A DNA stretch of 64,000 bases, taken from the NCBI RefSeq assembly GCF_963422355.1, contig NC_085088.1, forward strand, positions 7,551,485-7,615,484. The letters run 5' to 3'. Under the pieces are notes generated by a model. The model made no database searches, was not told where the DNA came from, and saw only the letters and a list, made by a program, of their open reading frames with translations. A program made the translations under genes and the position numbers. Below are positions 37,491 through 46,544 of this stretch, in pieces. Each line of letters opens with the position of its first letter. Within the stretch, counting starts at the first letter, position 1. The DNA is from Corticium candelabrum. Its lineage: Eukaryota; Porifera; Homoscleromorpha; Homosclerophorida; Plakinidae.

Positions 37491-40400
37491 TTGCCTGTCT
37501 TTCTTTCTCATGTTTCTCTAGCTTTATCCACGAGACTATGACTCATTTCAGTCGTTGGGGAGTTTCTGTGGTCTGGCAAACGGTCCGTTGACGATGACGT
37601 TCAGTGCTTTCCTGGTGGTCATTGATATCCACTAGGCATGCTGTCCCAATGTTCGCGGTCACCATAATGCCTGCAATCTATATCGAATTGGCTAGTCATT
37701 GATCGCCGTATGGACTGCACAGAAACATGTACCCTGCTGGGCTCACCTGCCGGGTTGGTGGGTGCCCAGATGGGGGTAAAGACCCCACTTGCCCATTATG
37801 GAGGGGCATAATGACACATAATAAAGTGTGTTCCTTCTTTTATTATAGATATCTGTTGTCTTTTTCTGTTTTGTCTTTTTCGCTTTCTTTACATTTATTT
37901 TGCACCATGTTTATGTGTGCAATGCAGATATAACAATAATAATAACAGCTGCGGAGAAGTCTTGCTTCGAACAACAAGTCACAGAACTTACACAGGAATG
38001 CATCAATAATAATAACAGCTGCAGAGAAGTCTTGCTTCGAACAACAAGTCACAGAACTTACACAGGAATGCATCCATCTCGGTTGAAGGTGGCTTCGAGC
38101 AAGCGCCTGAAACAGATGCGAGACATTACCGTACGTGTTGCAGTTTCGCCGTCTCACTGAGCAGCTGCCTGTGGACATGAAAGAGACCTACGGATGGCTA
38201 AAGGCAGCAAATCTTCCTGCTGCAACTGAGGGACTGGTTGTTGCTGCTCAAGACCAAGCTCTTCGGACTCGGTACCATGAGCTCAAGATTCTACATCGTG
38301 ATGTCAGTCCTACTTGCCGCATGTGCAGTGTTGGCCTGGAACAGTCGACCACATTGTGGCAGGCTGTAGTGCTTTGGCAGCAATGGACTACACTGATCGA
38401 CACAATCAGGTGGCCTCCATCAGTCACTGGGATGTTTGTCGCCATTTTGGGGTTCCAGTGGAGAGCGGATGGTACCGGCATCATCCTGATAGGCTTGTGG
38501 AGACGGATGACATTACTATGATGTGGGATACCACCATCCCCACTGCCAGGAAGATCAAAGCCAATCGTCCAGACATCTGTCTCAGAAATAGGAAAACAAA
38601 CACTTGTCTTCTTATTGATATCAGCTGTCCTGCTGATGGCAACAGTGGCAAGAAACATGCTGAGAAGTTGGTGAAGTACAGCGACTTGCGAGTGGAGATA
38701 AGCCGCATGTGGCATTGTCGAACACTGGTGGTTCCGGTGGTCTTGGGAGCTTTGGGCACAGTGCAAGCAAGCATTGCACGGTGGCTGGACATTATTGCAG
38801 GTCATCACAACCTGCAGCACTTACAGAAAACAGTGCTTCTGGGATCTACTCTTCTCCTTTAAAGTCGTGTCTTCTTTCTAGACAGCCGTGATGGTCTAAG
38901 TACTTCTGAAGCAGGGTTTGCTTCCGGTACTTGTAATAGAATTTAAAAACCAAAGTGATCTGGTTGAGCACAACACATAATAATAATAATGGCTAGCGAG
39001 AATGGCTACCACTCCATGGCCTGGGGGTTCAAACCCTAGTGACAACAGTAAATTATGAAACTTGTCTGTCTTTCTTCTCATGTTTCTCTAGCTTTGTCCA
39101 TAAGACTATGACTTGTTTCAGTCGTTGGGGTTTCTGCGGTCTGGCGAACAGTCCGTTGACGATGACGTTCAGTGCTTTCCTGGTGGTTATGGATATCCAC
39201 TAGGCATGCTGTATCGAGTTCACGGTCACCATAATGCCTGCAATCTATATCGAATTGGCTAGTCATTGATCGCCGTGTGGACTACACAGAAACATGTACC
39301 CTGCTGGGATCACCTGCCGGGTTGGTGGGCACCCAGATGGGGTAAAGCCCTACTTGCCCATCATGGAGGGGCATCACAACACAATAGTAAGTACAGTATA
39401 TGCAGACAAATTTACTGTCTGACAGACAGACAGTCTAAGACACTAAAAAGCTAGTACATCTGTATGTATACCTCTATTATCTCACTTGGATAGATGAACT
39501 GGACGTCGGGACAAGTAGGATGACCTTCAACAAGAAAGGATTTCGACTCAACAAATGAAGCAAATCCTCCCTAGGTACAAACAGCATTAATTACAAAAAC
39601 AGCTTTCACAACATTCTACTGTAGTCAACTATGCATGCTCACCTGCAGTACAAATAATGACTTGGTCACTAGTCCTAGCAATATGACCAAGAACAAGAGA
39701 CAAACTAAATCATTTCATGAGATGACAAGTCTCTGCATGTATATATAGACACTATACCTTCGTTCTTGAGTGCTTTGCAAAATGAGAAAACCAACTCACT
39801 ACCTGTGTTGTGATATATATATATATCAATGTGTGGCAGTGTAAGAAACAGTATTACAGGACAAACTTAATACATTTTTACGTAAAAATTGTGATCACAT
39901 TACCTTCATCTTGTGTGTCAGACAACTGGTTACCACCATAAACAACAACATCAAAATGTCTCCTCAAACGAAAACGAGACTTAACTGATGAACTCATCTT
40001 AGACTCAGCATACGAAATGGTATGAGACTCATCAGGCTCAGAATCTGAAGTGCTTAGATGTTGAAAAAAGCTAGCCCAGTCGATGTTGATAGCAGTTCTA
40101 ATGTGCATTCTACAAAATTGTTCAAAAATGTCACCAAACTTTCCAAAATGCAATCGTAACCATTTAGCAATACAATACTAATACCGTACAGACATACTGA
40201 TTGCCACAATTTGAAAATTAATGCGGGGATTTAATGAATAATGGATTAAGTACACCCTTTGAAATTCATCTATTATGCAAAACAAAGTGTTCCTGACATC
40301 ATATCTTGACTCACAGGCCTGCCATGTACCACATGTATGCATACCAGGCAGGATTCACTTTCTTGACATTGTGTGTCTGATTTGCATTAAATAAATAGCA

Positions 40401-42020
40401 CTGTTTTTAAAACCTTCAATCTTGTAAATTTCCACTATTTTAATAGTACAATAATTTCCAAAATATTGTATTTCTAATTTTTGGCATACTGGCAGGCCAA
40501 CTGACAATAACAGACCAATAAGAGAGAGAAAACAGATCAATAAGCAAGGTAGTATAAAAACGATTGCATATCCATATGAATAGCATATTTGTTCAGTAAA
40601 TTCATCAAACTTCATTAATTAATCTACAAACTGTTCAAGCTAACAAATAGATCAAACACAAACTGTAGGGCATGTCAATTATAGATTTATTCATACATCA
40701 CAGGTTTCTGACTTCAAACCATTGCAATGTTAACTTAATTAATATGTATACTCTAAAAAGTTACCAATAAACACATTTAATTCTAAACAACTGTGTATAT
40801 TCGATATACACATGTACATACCTGTCATAGCTCTCTTTAGATCTGACGTCAATCAATACCATGCCAGTTGCAGAAGAAATTCTAAATGAATGAACGAAAG
40901 AACAAACACATATGACCACCACATGACAACTGCACTCATTGATCAGACTAAGTATTTATGGTACAGTCATTAATTAATTTCACATCTTCAGAGTACAAAA
41001 TATACAGTAAAAGTAATATAAGTAAACAGTCTCAAATTTAGCCTTTAATAATAAATTACTTCATAAACTCCACCCTAAACATTACCTAGTAAGTAAAACT
41101 TCTATTATAATAATTCTTGCTTTACAACAATTCCTTATATATGCACTACTAATTAAAAGGACATATGCAAATACTAATCCATTGAAAATTTATTTTAGCA
41201 TTATTTTTTATTTATTTATTATTTTTTAAAAAAAGGATTGAAATAGCTATGGCTATGCATGTCCTCTGCTGTGCATTTCAATTTGGGCATTGAAAAGAAA
41301 ATATACTCGCACAATTCAGTAGCTCTATAATTTCTGTTCTAGGTATGAGGAAAAACAGACAAACTTAGTGATTCATGCAACATATAAAAGTGTGTGCAAT
41401 AATATTATACTCTTGTTAGATTACAAGACTATATATAGATTGATGATTGTGCTTCCTTAGCATCACAGGCATCGACAAGAGATTGGTTACAGCAGCATGT
41501 TATCTACAGTATATATGCTGTAAATGAGACTGAGCAATTTTAGCTAAGGAATAATACCTCACAAAATAAGTACAGTACAATCGGAGTATGTTTATTAATT
41601 GCCAGTATGACATTGAAATTAATATTCTACATTGGTTAATACGTAGTGTACGTATGTCCAGTGTATGTTATTGCACCAAATAATTTGAGTATGACATCAA
41701 TATATAATTATAATAACAATTTAACTAAACAAACAAATTACATATATGTTAATGTAATTGCATAAGTTATGATATTTTGCTAGAACAAATGACACAAATA
41801 AATTATTCACAAGTGATATAATAAAATTATTTCCTTATCATTGCAATATCTTAAACTATCTGCTTTTATCAAGCAATAGAATGCAATAATAACAAAAAAT
41901 ACGAGTTAATGTGCAATCATTAGTTATTACCATTTGTTGTCACCACAAGTTGTGTACTCAATCAAAAACATAAAAAATCAAGTTTGTAATGACAGAGTCA
42001 GACATAGACATATGTGCCGC

Positions 42021-42090
<70 letters not shown>

Positions 42091-42546
42091 AGCGCATGCA
42101 CCTAAACCTAAAAAACCTAAACATTAAAAGCTGCCAATTACTGATTACACCCCCAGCTAACAGCTAGGCTCCTGTGCTCTACTCAGGAGAAACTCTGGGC
42201 CTGCATTAGTAATCTCCTGAAGCCAGGCCAGGTACTCGCAGGAGCACCGGCTTGTGAAGCCAAGTGTAGTGTGAGCATCCATAGTCTCACCTGGACCCCA
42301 GTGGCTCATGTCACATCACAGCCAATGGCTATAGCTGCTTTAGGTCCCCAGTCACAGACAAGGGACTCATGTATACTCTTAAGCTAAGAGAGACAATTGT
42401 GTGTGAGTTTCTTGACCAAGGAAATTATGTCATAGTTCACCATTACTGTGACGTGAACTTGCAACTCTAACGGGTCCCGGATTTACACACTCTGTTGGAT
42501 GACTCTCTAACCAACTGAGCTCTAGTATCTAATGTTTAGAGTTAGG

Positions 42547-42634
<88 letters not shown>

Positions 42635-43626
42635 GTTAAAATGCTACTGTAACACGGTCACGCTTGCCTGTAGAGGCAACAAGTGCAATGATGGAATATT
42701 TGTGATTGCTAGGATTTAAACAATCAAACATCTGTGTACACCGTCAACCCTCCTCTACTCCTGAACCATCGGAAACAGTGTGAACACTGGATTGCACCCT
42801 GCTGTTCCCTTACAGGTTTCTTTCTCTCTTCCACACACTTGTGTCTCGCTTTATCACTCTGTCTTCTAAAGGTACTAGAGCACACCTCACACATCACATC
42901 CCTGACTGCCACTGAAGCACATACCCCCAGTCTCTCTATCCAATGTTCCAAAACCATCACAACACTATGCACTCCGCACCATGTATATATACTCTCGTCC
43001 TCACAATCTCATCATACCATTCCTCCACTGATACTTCAATGTCTTTATAAAGTCTCTTCTTATCATATCTCTCCATCTCTTCTTTGGACTACATCTGAGG
43101 TGGGGTTGTGGCAACTATCCAAATAAGGTTGATTTCAAAATCATTCTATGGTCTGGGATCCTTGCTAGATGTCCCAACTATATTCCAACCTTCTTCATTT
43201 TCTCAGATACAGTCTCCTTATCTCCCCACCTCCTCAATTCTGCCATTGTGATGTGCTCAGACGACTGTTACGTGTTGGAAATGCTCAAGATATAGTAACT
43301 TTTAATGCATCAATGGTAAAAGGTGTTCAGCTTCTTCTCTTGCTAGTCAGCGCCTCCCCATGGTGACCCCTGGGCACAGTGTTTTCACTTTGTGAACACT
43401 GGCTAAAGCTGACTAGTCTTGGAGTCACTCAATCTCGAGTACAGAGTGTCGAATGATGGCATCACTCATCACTCAGTTCATGCCAAGGCTTCCCTTGTGG
43501 AGCTTTCGCAATATAAAATTAAAATGATGCACATAAACCAAGTCATATACGTGAAAATTGTGCATGACATATGGAATCACACACGCGCGCGCACGCACCA
43601 CGCACACAAGCACGCACGCACGCGCG

Positions 43627-43703
<77 letters not shown>

Positions 43704-43996
43704 CGAAAAAGAAGAAATGTGTGCAACAACCAACGTTAGATTTACTCCTCCACAAACTAGAAACAGAAGATCGATATCCCCAGCAGATATCTGCATGGTA
43801 AGTAGTATATTTACGCGAATTCATAAATTGAACTGTGAGTGTCCCACTAAAATAAACAGTCAAAGTACTACAATAATTGTAGTGCAAGTCTGATATCGAT
43901 TCAAGTGTTTGCCTACTTGTTGAAGAGGTCGCTAGCTGCTAGATACGCAAACTCGCTTGACAAACAAAACGGCTTCGAACCAGTAGCAACTGCCAT
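33333..43996 (-). CDS. Rhodanese + dual-specificity phosphatase (MKP/STYXL1-type), 293 aa
   Basis: Nine exons on the minus strand join in phase: 43996-43917, 40881-40822, 40109-39904, 39674-39643, 39570-39472, 33944-33822, 33747-33611, 33538-33478, 33416-33333 (882 nt). Residues 1-155 form a rhodanese-like domain (VLIDVRSKESYD, IRTAIN, then FVLQGGFASF) with a basic RFRLRR cluster where MAP kinase phosphatases bind kinases. Residues 155-293 are the phosphatase domain: FLYLGSYDSAS, a general-acid candidate Asp204/205, the P-loop HCKMGMSR (Cys241, Arg247), and VKSKRPFINPN. Human STYXL1 has the same layout and size but lacks the catalytic cysteine. Here it is present, so the enzyme should be active, perhaps on MAP kinases. 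The fifth intron (33945-39471) holds the LINE/SINE nest. The start is divergent from HGSNAT. Confidence 0.88.
34464..34528. repeat. (TA)n microsatellite
   Basis: Pure TA tract in an intron of the phosphatase gene. Confidence 0.95.
35132..35269 (+). repeat. ~105-bp repeat unit with (TAA)n tail, copy 1
   Basis: The sequence from GTGTTCCTTCTTTTATTATAG to TGTGCAATGCAGATA, followed by (TAA)n (35237-35269), is found again at 37826-37945. It borders one end of each LINE-B copy, so it is either an older TAA-tailed repeat used as landing site or part of a local duplication. Confidence 0.8.
35270..37457 (-). mobile_element. Dong/R4-like LINE copy B1, 5'-truncated, in (TAA)n
   Basis: A minus-strand LINE of about 2.2 kb, flanked on both sides by TAA/TTA repeats (35237-35269 and 37458-37491). 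Its 3' end reads GGTTGAGCACGACACATAAT. It begins inside the RT domain, so the N-terminal region is missing. Insertion into TAA microsatellites is the known habit of Dong, an R4-clade LINE, and the C-terminal REL fits that group. Confidence 0.85.
35357..37428 (-). pseudogene. LINE-B1 RT-REL frames, broken by a frameshift
   Basis: Frame one (37428-35728) holds the RT: EQKGCRQGSFGAKDQLL, WVDYQKAYDSVPHSWL, GIFQGDSLSPLLF, the catalytic box as YMDD (near 36950), and YKYLGVDE. Frame two (to 35357) holds the rest of the zinc knuckle (TVDHIVAGC) and the REL (RPDICLRNRKTN, LIDISCPAD, KHAEKLVKYSDL). The switch falls inside the knuckle after CRMCSVGLE, where one base appears to be missing. Copy B2 has the same break. 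Confidence 0.85.
37458..37491. repeat. (TAA)n microsatellite at the LINE-B1 5' junction
   Basis: About eleven TAA units between the truncated LINE-B1 and a SINE-A fragment. Confidence 0.95.
37492..37825 (+). mobile_element. tRNA-derived SINE, family A, copy 4 (headless)
   Basis: It starts within the family A body (TTGCCTGTCTTTCTTTCTCATG), has the AGTGCTTTCCTGGTGGTC and ACAGAAACATGTACC landmarks, and ends ATGACACATAATAA. The head is missing, probably separated by the LINE insertion or deleted. Confidence 0.75.
37826..37944 (+). repeat. ~105-bp repeat unit with (TAA)-like tail, copy 2
   Basis: Second copy of the unit at 35132, ending ATGCAGATATAACAATAATAATAA directly at the 5' junction of LINE-B2. 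Confidence 0.8.
37945..38980 (+). mobile_element. Dong/R4-like LINE copy B2, 5'-truncated
   Basis: A plus-strand copy of the same LINE as B1, with high identity. It covers only the region from just after the RT to the 3' end (REL included, about 38520-38700). It ends GGTTGAGCACAACACATAATAATAATAAT (38963-38990, element plus tail). Its first roughly 65 bp are duplicated in tandem, separated by a short AATAATAAT. It carries the same knuckle frameshift as B1. Confidence 0.85.
38991..39385 (+). mobile_element. tRNA-derived SINE, family A, copy 5
   Basis: A partial head (GGCTAGCGAGAATGGC, with B-box GGTTCAAACCC near 39028) and a full body, ending GGGGCATCACAACACAATAG. It immediately follows the LINE-B2 TAA tail. 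Confidence 0.78.
40882..42020. other. Phosphatase gene intron 1, AT-rich
   Basis: No exon, RNA gene or repeat with clear structure is visible. The sequence is AT-rich, with short A and TTA runs. Confidence 0.4.
42024..42088. repeat. (GT)n microsatellite
   Basis: Pure GT tract of about 63 bp in the first intron of the phosphatase gene. Confidence 0.95.
42160..42545 (-). mobile_element. tRNA-derived SINE, family B (copy 2)
   Basis: On the minus strand the head has an A-box-like GAGCTCAGTTGG (42522-42511) and a B-box-like GCAAGTTCACG near 42460. The body matches copy 1 at 1110-1492, for example around the GTGTGTGAGTTTCTTGACCA block at 42400. A (CA)n tract adjoins the head, as in copy 1. Confidence 0.65.
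42549..42632. repeat. (CA)n microsatellite
   Basis: Pure CA tract of about 84 bp next to the SINE-B head. Confidence 0.95.
42720..43390 (-). pseudogene. Decayed LINE 3' end with C-terminal zinc fingers
   Basis: On the minus strand, fragments such as RRWGDKETVSEKMKK, HLARIPDHR and KRRWRDMIRRD are followed near 42870-42730 by a cysteine/histidine segment (CEVCSSTFRRQSDKARHKC, then CSHCFRWFRSRGGL). This is the typical tail of RTE/CR1-like LINEs in invertebrates. Stops interrupt it. Confidence 0.65.
43578..43702. repeat. (CA)n microsatellite with CG-rich alternating start
   Basis: ACGCGCGCGCACGCAC-type alternating purine/pyrimidine sequence passes into pure CA from about 43634. The whole tract is left-handed-DNA-prone in composition. 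Confidence 0.95.
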
Positions 43997-44135
43997 CACA
44001 AACAACACTTCCTTGCGTGAGCTGCACTGTCTACACGCGCGACACGTGTGGACATCCAAGTTCGACAAGCTAGAAAGTACCCGTATATACCGATTACGTG
44101 GGCTCGAAATTGCAAAGTAGGTGGAATAGTAGAAA
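43997..44135. promoter_or_regulatory. Divergent promoter between phosphatase gene and HGSNAT
   Basis: Only 139 bp separate the two opposed start codons, so the promoter and both 5' UTRs must be shared or overlap. It contains GACACGTGTG, with a CACGTG core at 44043-44048, similar in core to the TFEB-family site of lysosomal genes. No TATA box is obvious. Confidence 0.65.
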
Positions 44136-45998
44136 ATGGTTGTAATGAGTTCGGTGTACGTTCTCTTGCTGCTTGCTATTTCGTGTTTCTCACAGTACCA
44201 TGGAGCTGCAGGTAGTTCGACGGACAAATACACGTTGAACTACACGAAGAGTCACTTGCGAGTTAACGAGGCCGCGTTGTGCCTGCTCAATTTGCAGAAC
44301 GAAACCGTAACGATCAATATCACGTACGGCAACTGCTACAGATGTCGAGGACGCTTGTTAGTCAACAGCTCGAGGAGCATCCAGAACTGCACGTCGATTG
44401 GAACGAATCACGGTTTCACTCTGTTCGTTCGTGACGCCAATGGTCGAGTGAAAGGTGGCAGTTGCGCGTCGCAGCAGCTGCCGTCAACGATAGAACCGAA
44501 AGGTGTAGTGAACGTAATGGTTAGTGGTAATGGCACGTGTCGTTATGAAAGTGAGCCAGGCACATGGCCATATATGCCATTGATTGGACTCGTCTGCATT
44601 CTGTTTGCCGTTGCGCTTGCGTGGAACTTGGGGCAGGTGGTGGTCGTGCGTATGACACGCTCTGGCTATAGTATACCATTTCAATCAGTCAGGTCTTCTG
44701 CTGGTATACAGCACAGTGCAACTCGAAATCGAGACAATTCTGAAAATGAGAACATTCAATCTGGAGGTGCATCGGGAGAAACACAGAGACTGGTGACTAT
44801 GCCATCCTCGACTGCACAGCGTCCGCGTCTTCGATCCCTGGATACTTTTCGCGGGCTGTCTCTTGTTATTATGATATTTGTGAATTATGGAGGTGGTGGA
44901 TACTGGTTCTTTCAACATAGCAAATGGAATGGACTCACGGTTGCTGACTTGGTTTTTCCGTGGTTTGTCTTTATTCTTGGTACATCAGCTGCAATATCGT
45001 TGAACTCTCTTGATCGACGGGGTGTTAGTCGTTGGAGGATGCTACTGAAAGTTGTCCGTCGTTTTGTTATTCTGTTTGCACTCGGTTTGTTTCTTAATGG
45101 TACCAACGTGCTGAGGACTTATCGAATTCCTGGAGTGTTACAACGTTTGGCTCTCAGTTATTTAGGCATCTCACTCTTACATCTTGCCTTTGCTTCAAAG
45201 CGGGATCGGAACACAGACAAAGTGTTTGCTCCTGTTAGAGAGGTTATTAATCATTGGATTGAATGGGTTGTTGCTGTTATTCTTATTATGATTTGGTTAC
45301 TAATCACATTTCTTCTTCCATTTGACCACTGCCCGCCAGGGTATTTGTATCCAGGTGGTGAACTTGGTGACTATGGCAACTACATGAATGCAAGTAGTAA
45401 TTGCACTGGTGGAGCTGCTGGTTACATCGACAGGCAAATCTTTGGTATTAAGCACATCTACCCTACACCAGAATGTGTTCATCTTTATATGACTGGTCCA
45501 TTTGATCCCGAAGGAGCTCTTGGTACTCTCACATCAATCTTTCTTGCATTCTTGGGTCAAAATGCTGGTCGTATTCTTCTTGTGCATCCTGATGATAAAC
45601 GTCGATTAATTCGTTGGGTTTTGTGGGGCATCTTTTGGGGAGCCTTGGGAACGGCTCTCTGTGAAGGAAAACAGAATGGCGGAGTCATCCCAATCAATAA
45701 GAGTTTGTGGTCTCTGTCGTTCGTTTGTGTCATGGCTGGGACAGGGTATATTCTTTTGGCATTACTTTATTACATCATAGATGTGAAGAAATTGTGGATG
45801 GGTGGACCATTTGTTTTTCCTGGAATGAATTCTATATTGGTGTATGTTGGACACGAAATGGTGCACAGATATTTCCCATTCAGTTGGGATGCTCCTCAAG
45901 AGCAGCTAGACATACTTGCACAGAGTTTTGTTGGAACGTGTCTGTGGGTCATTATTGCATACTACTTGTATGTCATAGATTTTTTTGTTAAAGTGTGA
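44136..45998 (+). CDS. HGSNAT: Heparan-alpha-glucosaminide N-acetyltransferase, 620 aa
   Basis: The lysosomal-membrane enzyme that acetylates terminal glucosamine of heparan sulfate, using cytosolic acetyl-CoA. The protein is near the usual length. A signal peptide covers about 1-24, and a glycosylated luminal domain with paired cysteines about 25-145. The first membrane span is at about 147-172, a cytosolic loop follows, and then a multi-span catalytic domain starts with RLRSLDTFRGLSLVIMIFVN (about 231-250). The conserved histidine of the HSKWNGLTVADLVFPWF block is His261; the equivalent residue carries the acetyl group in the human enzyme. The gene has no introns, whereas the human gene has many. 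AATAAA lies at 46176. The start codon is the first in the frame and gives the signal peptide. Confidence 0.95.
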   Translation: MVVMSSVYVLLLLAISCFSQYHGAAGSSTDKYTLNYTKSHLRVNEAALCLLNLQNETVTINITYGNCYRCRGRLLVNSSRSIQNCTSIGTNHGFTLFVRDANGRVKGGSCASQQLPSTIEPKGVVNVMVSGNGTCRYESEPGTWPYMPLIGLVCILFAVALAWNLGQVVVVRMTRSGYSIPFQSVRSSAGIQHSATRNRDNSENENIQSGGASGETQRLVTMPSSTAQRPRLRSLDTFRGLSLVIMIFVNYGGGGYWFFQHSKWNGLTVADLVFPWFVFILGTSAAISLNSLDRRGVSRWRMLLKVVRRFVILFALGLFLNGTNVLRTYRIPGVLQRLALSYLGISLLHLAFASKRDRNTDKVFAPVREVINHWIEWVVAVILIMIWLLITFLLPFDHCPPGYLYPGGELGDYGNYMNASSNCTGGAAGYIDRQIFGIKHIYPTPECVHLYMTGPFDPEGALGTLTSIFLAFLGQNAGRILLVHPDDKRRLIRWVLWGIFWGALGTALCEGKQNGGVIPINKSLWSLSFVCVMAGTGYILLALLYYIIDVKKLWMGGPFVFPGMNSILVYVGHEMVHRYFPFSWDAPQEQLDILAQSFVGTCLWVIIAYYLYVIDFFVKV

Positions 45999-46175
45999 AG
46001 ATTATCTTGTTGATTTCAGTTTTTGCTCATGATTTGGTAAGAGGATAACAAACCTCTTCTAATGAAGCTATGAAGTAGCCAATGCAGATTTGCTGGATTT
46101 ATTGCCATAATTTCAAACATGAACGTTCTTGACAGCTACAGCAATATGCTTTGATTACCATTGTCTAACTAAGGA

Positions 46176-46181
46176 AATAAA
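46176..46181 (+). terminator. HGSNAT: Candidate HGSNAT polyadenylation signal
   Basis: AATAAA about 180 bp after the HGSNAT stop codon. Confidence 0.5.
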
Positions 46182-46399
46182 CTGCAGTGTCACTGTGTGC
46201 CAAATAGTAGATCATGTCATGAATACAACTCATCTTTACTCTGTCTTGTAAATATTATCCTCTAGTTATGTCAACCAATGTGTGGAAGACTTTTGGGAAT
46301 GCACAGTCCGTATATTTGAAAATGTTTGCATTGAATGCATTGAATGCCATTGATATGTACTTGATACCTACATGAATCATTGGTAATTGTACAACGTAA

Positions 46400-46544
46400 G
46401 CGCGTAATAGATAAATGGGTAGGTACAGCAGCTCAGCACAAACTAAAAATAGATCGAAATGTAATGGCTATATTTAGATCCTACCTAGCACGTGATTGGT
46501 GTAGGTCACGCAAGGTTGACGTCATACTGACGGAAGATTTCTCG
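46400..46544 (+). promoter_or_regulatory. IST1: Upstream region of IST1 with E-box and CRE
   Basis: A CACGTG E-box (46489-46494) is followed directly by ATTGG, an inverted CCAAT box. A TGACGTCA octamer lies at 46517-46524, 21 bp before the ATG. The frame is open through this stretch, but IST1 homology starts only at the ATG at 46545. Confidence 0.5.

Noticed and set aside
39472-39490. GT donor at 39485 for the fifth phosphatase exon
   Set aside because: It would leave the wrong phase for the next exon. Reading on to GAG/gtatac at 39472 restores the phase and the conserved sequence.
46380-46544. N-terminal extension of IST1 from the open frame starting at 46380
   Set aside because: The frame begins at a TTG codon, has no homology to IST1, and the family start MFGGGF (MLGSGF in human) is at 46545.
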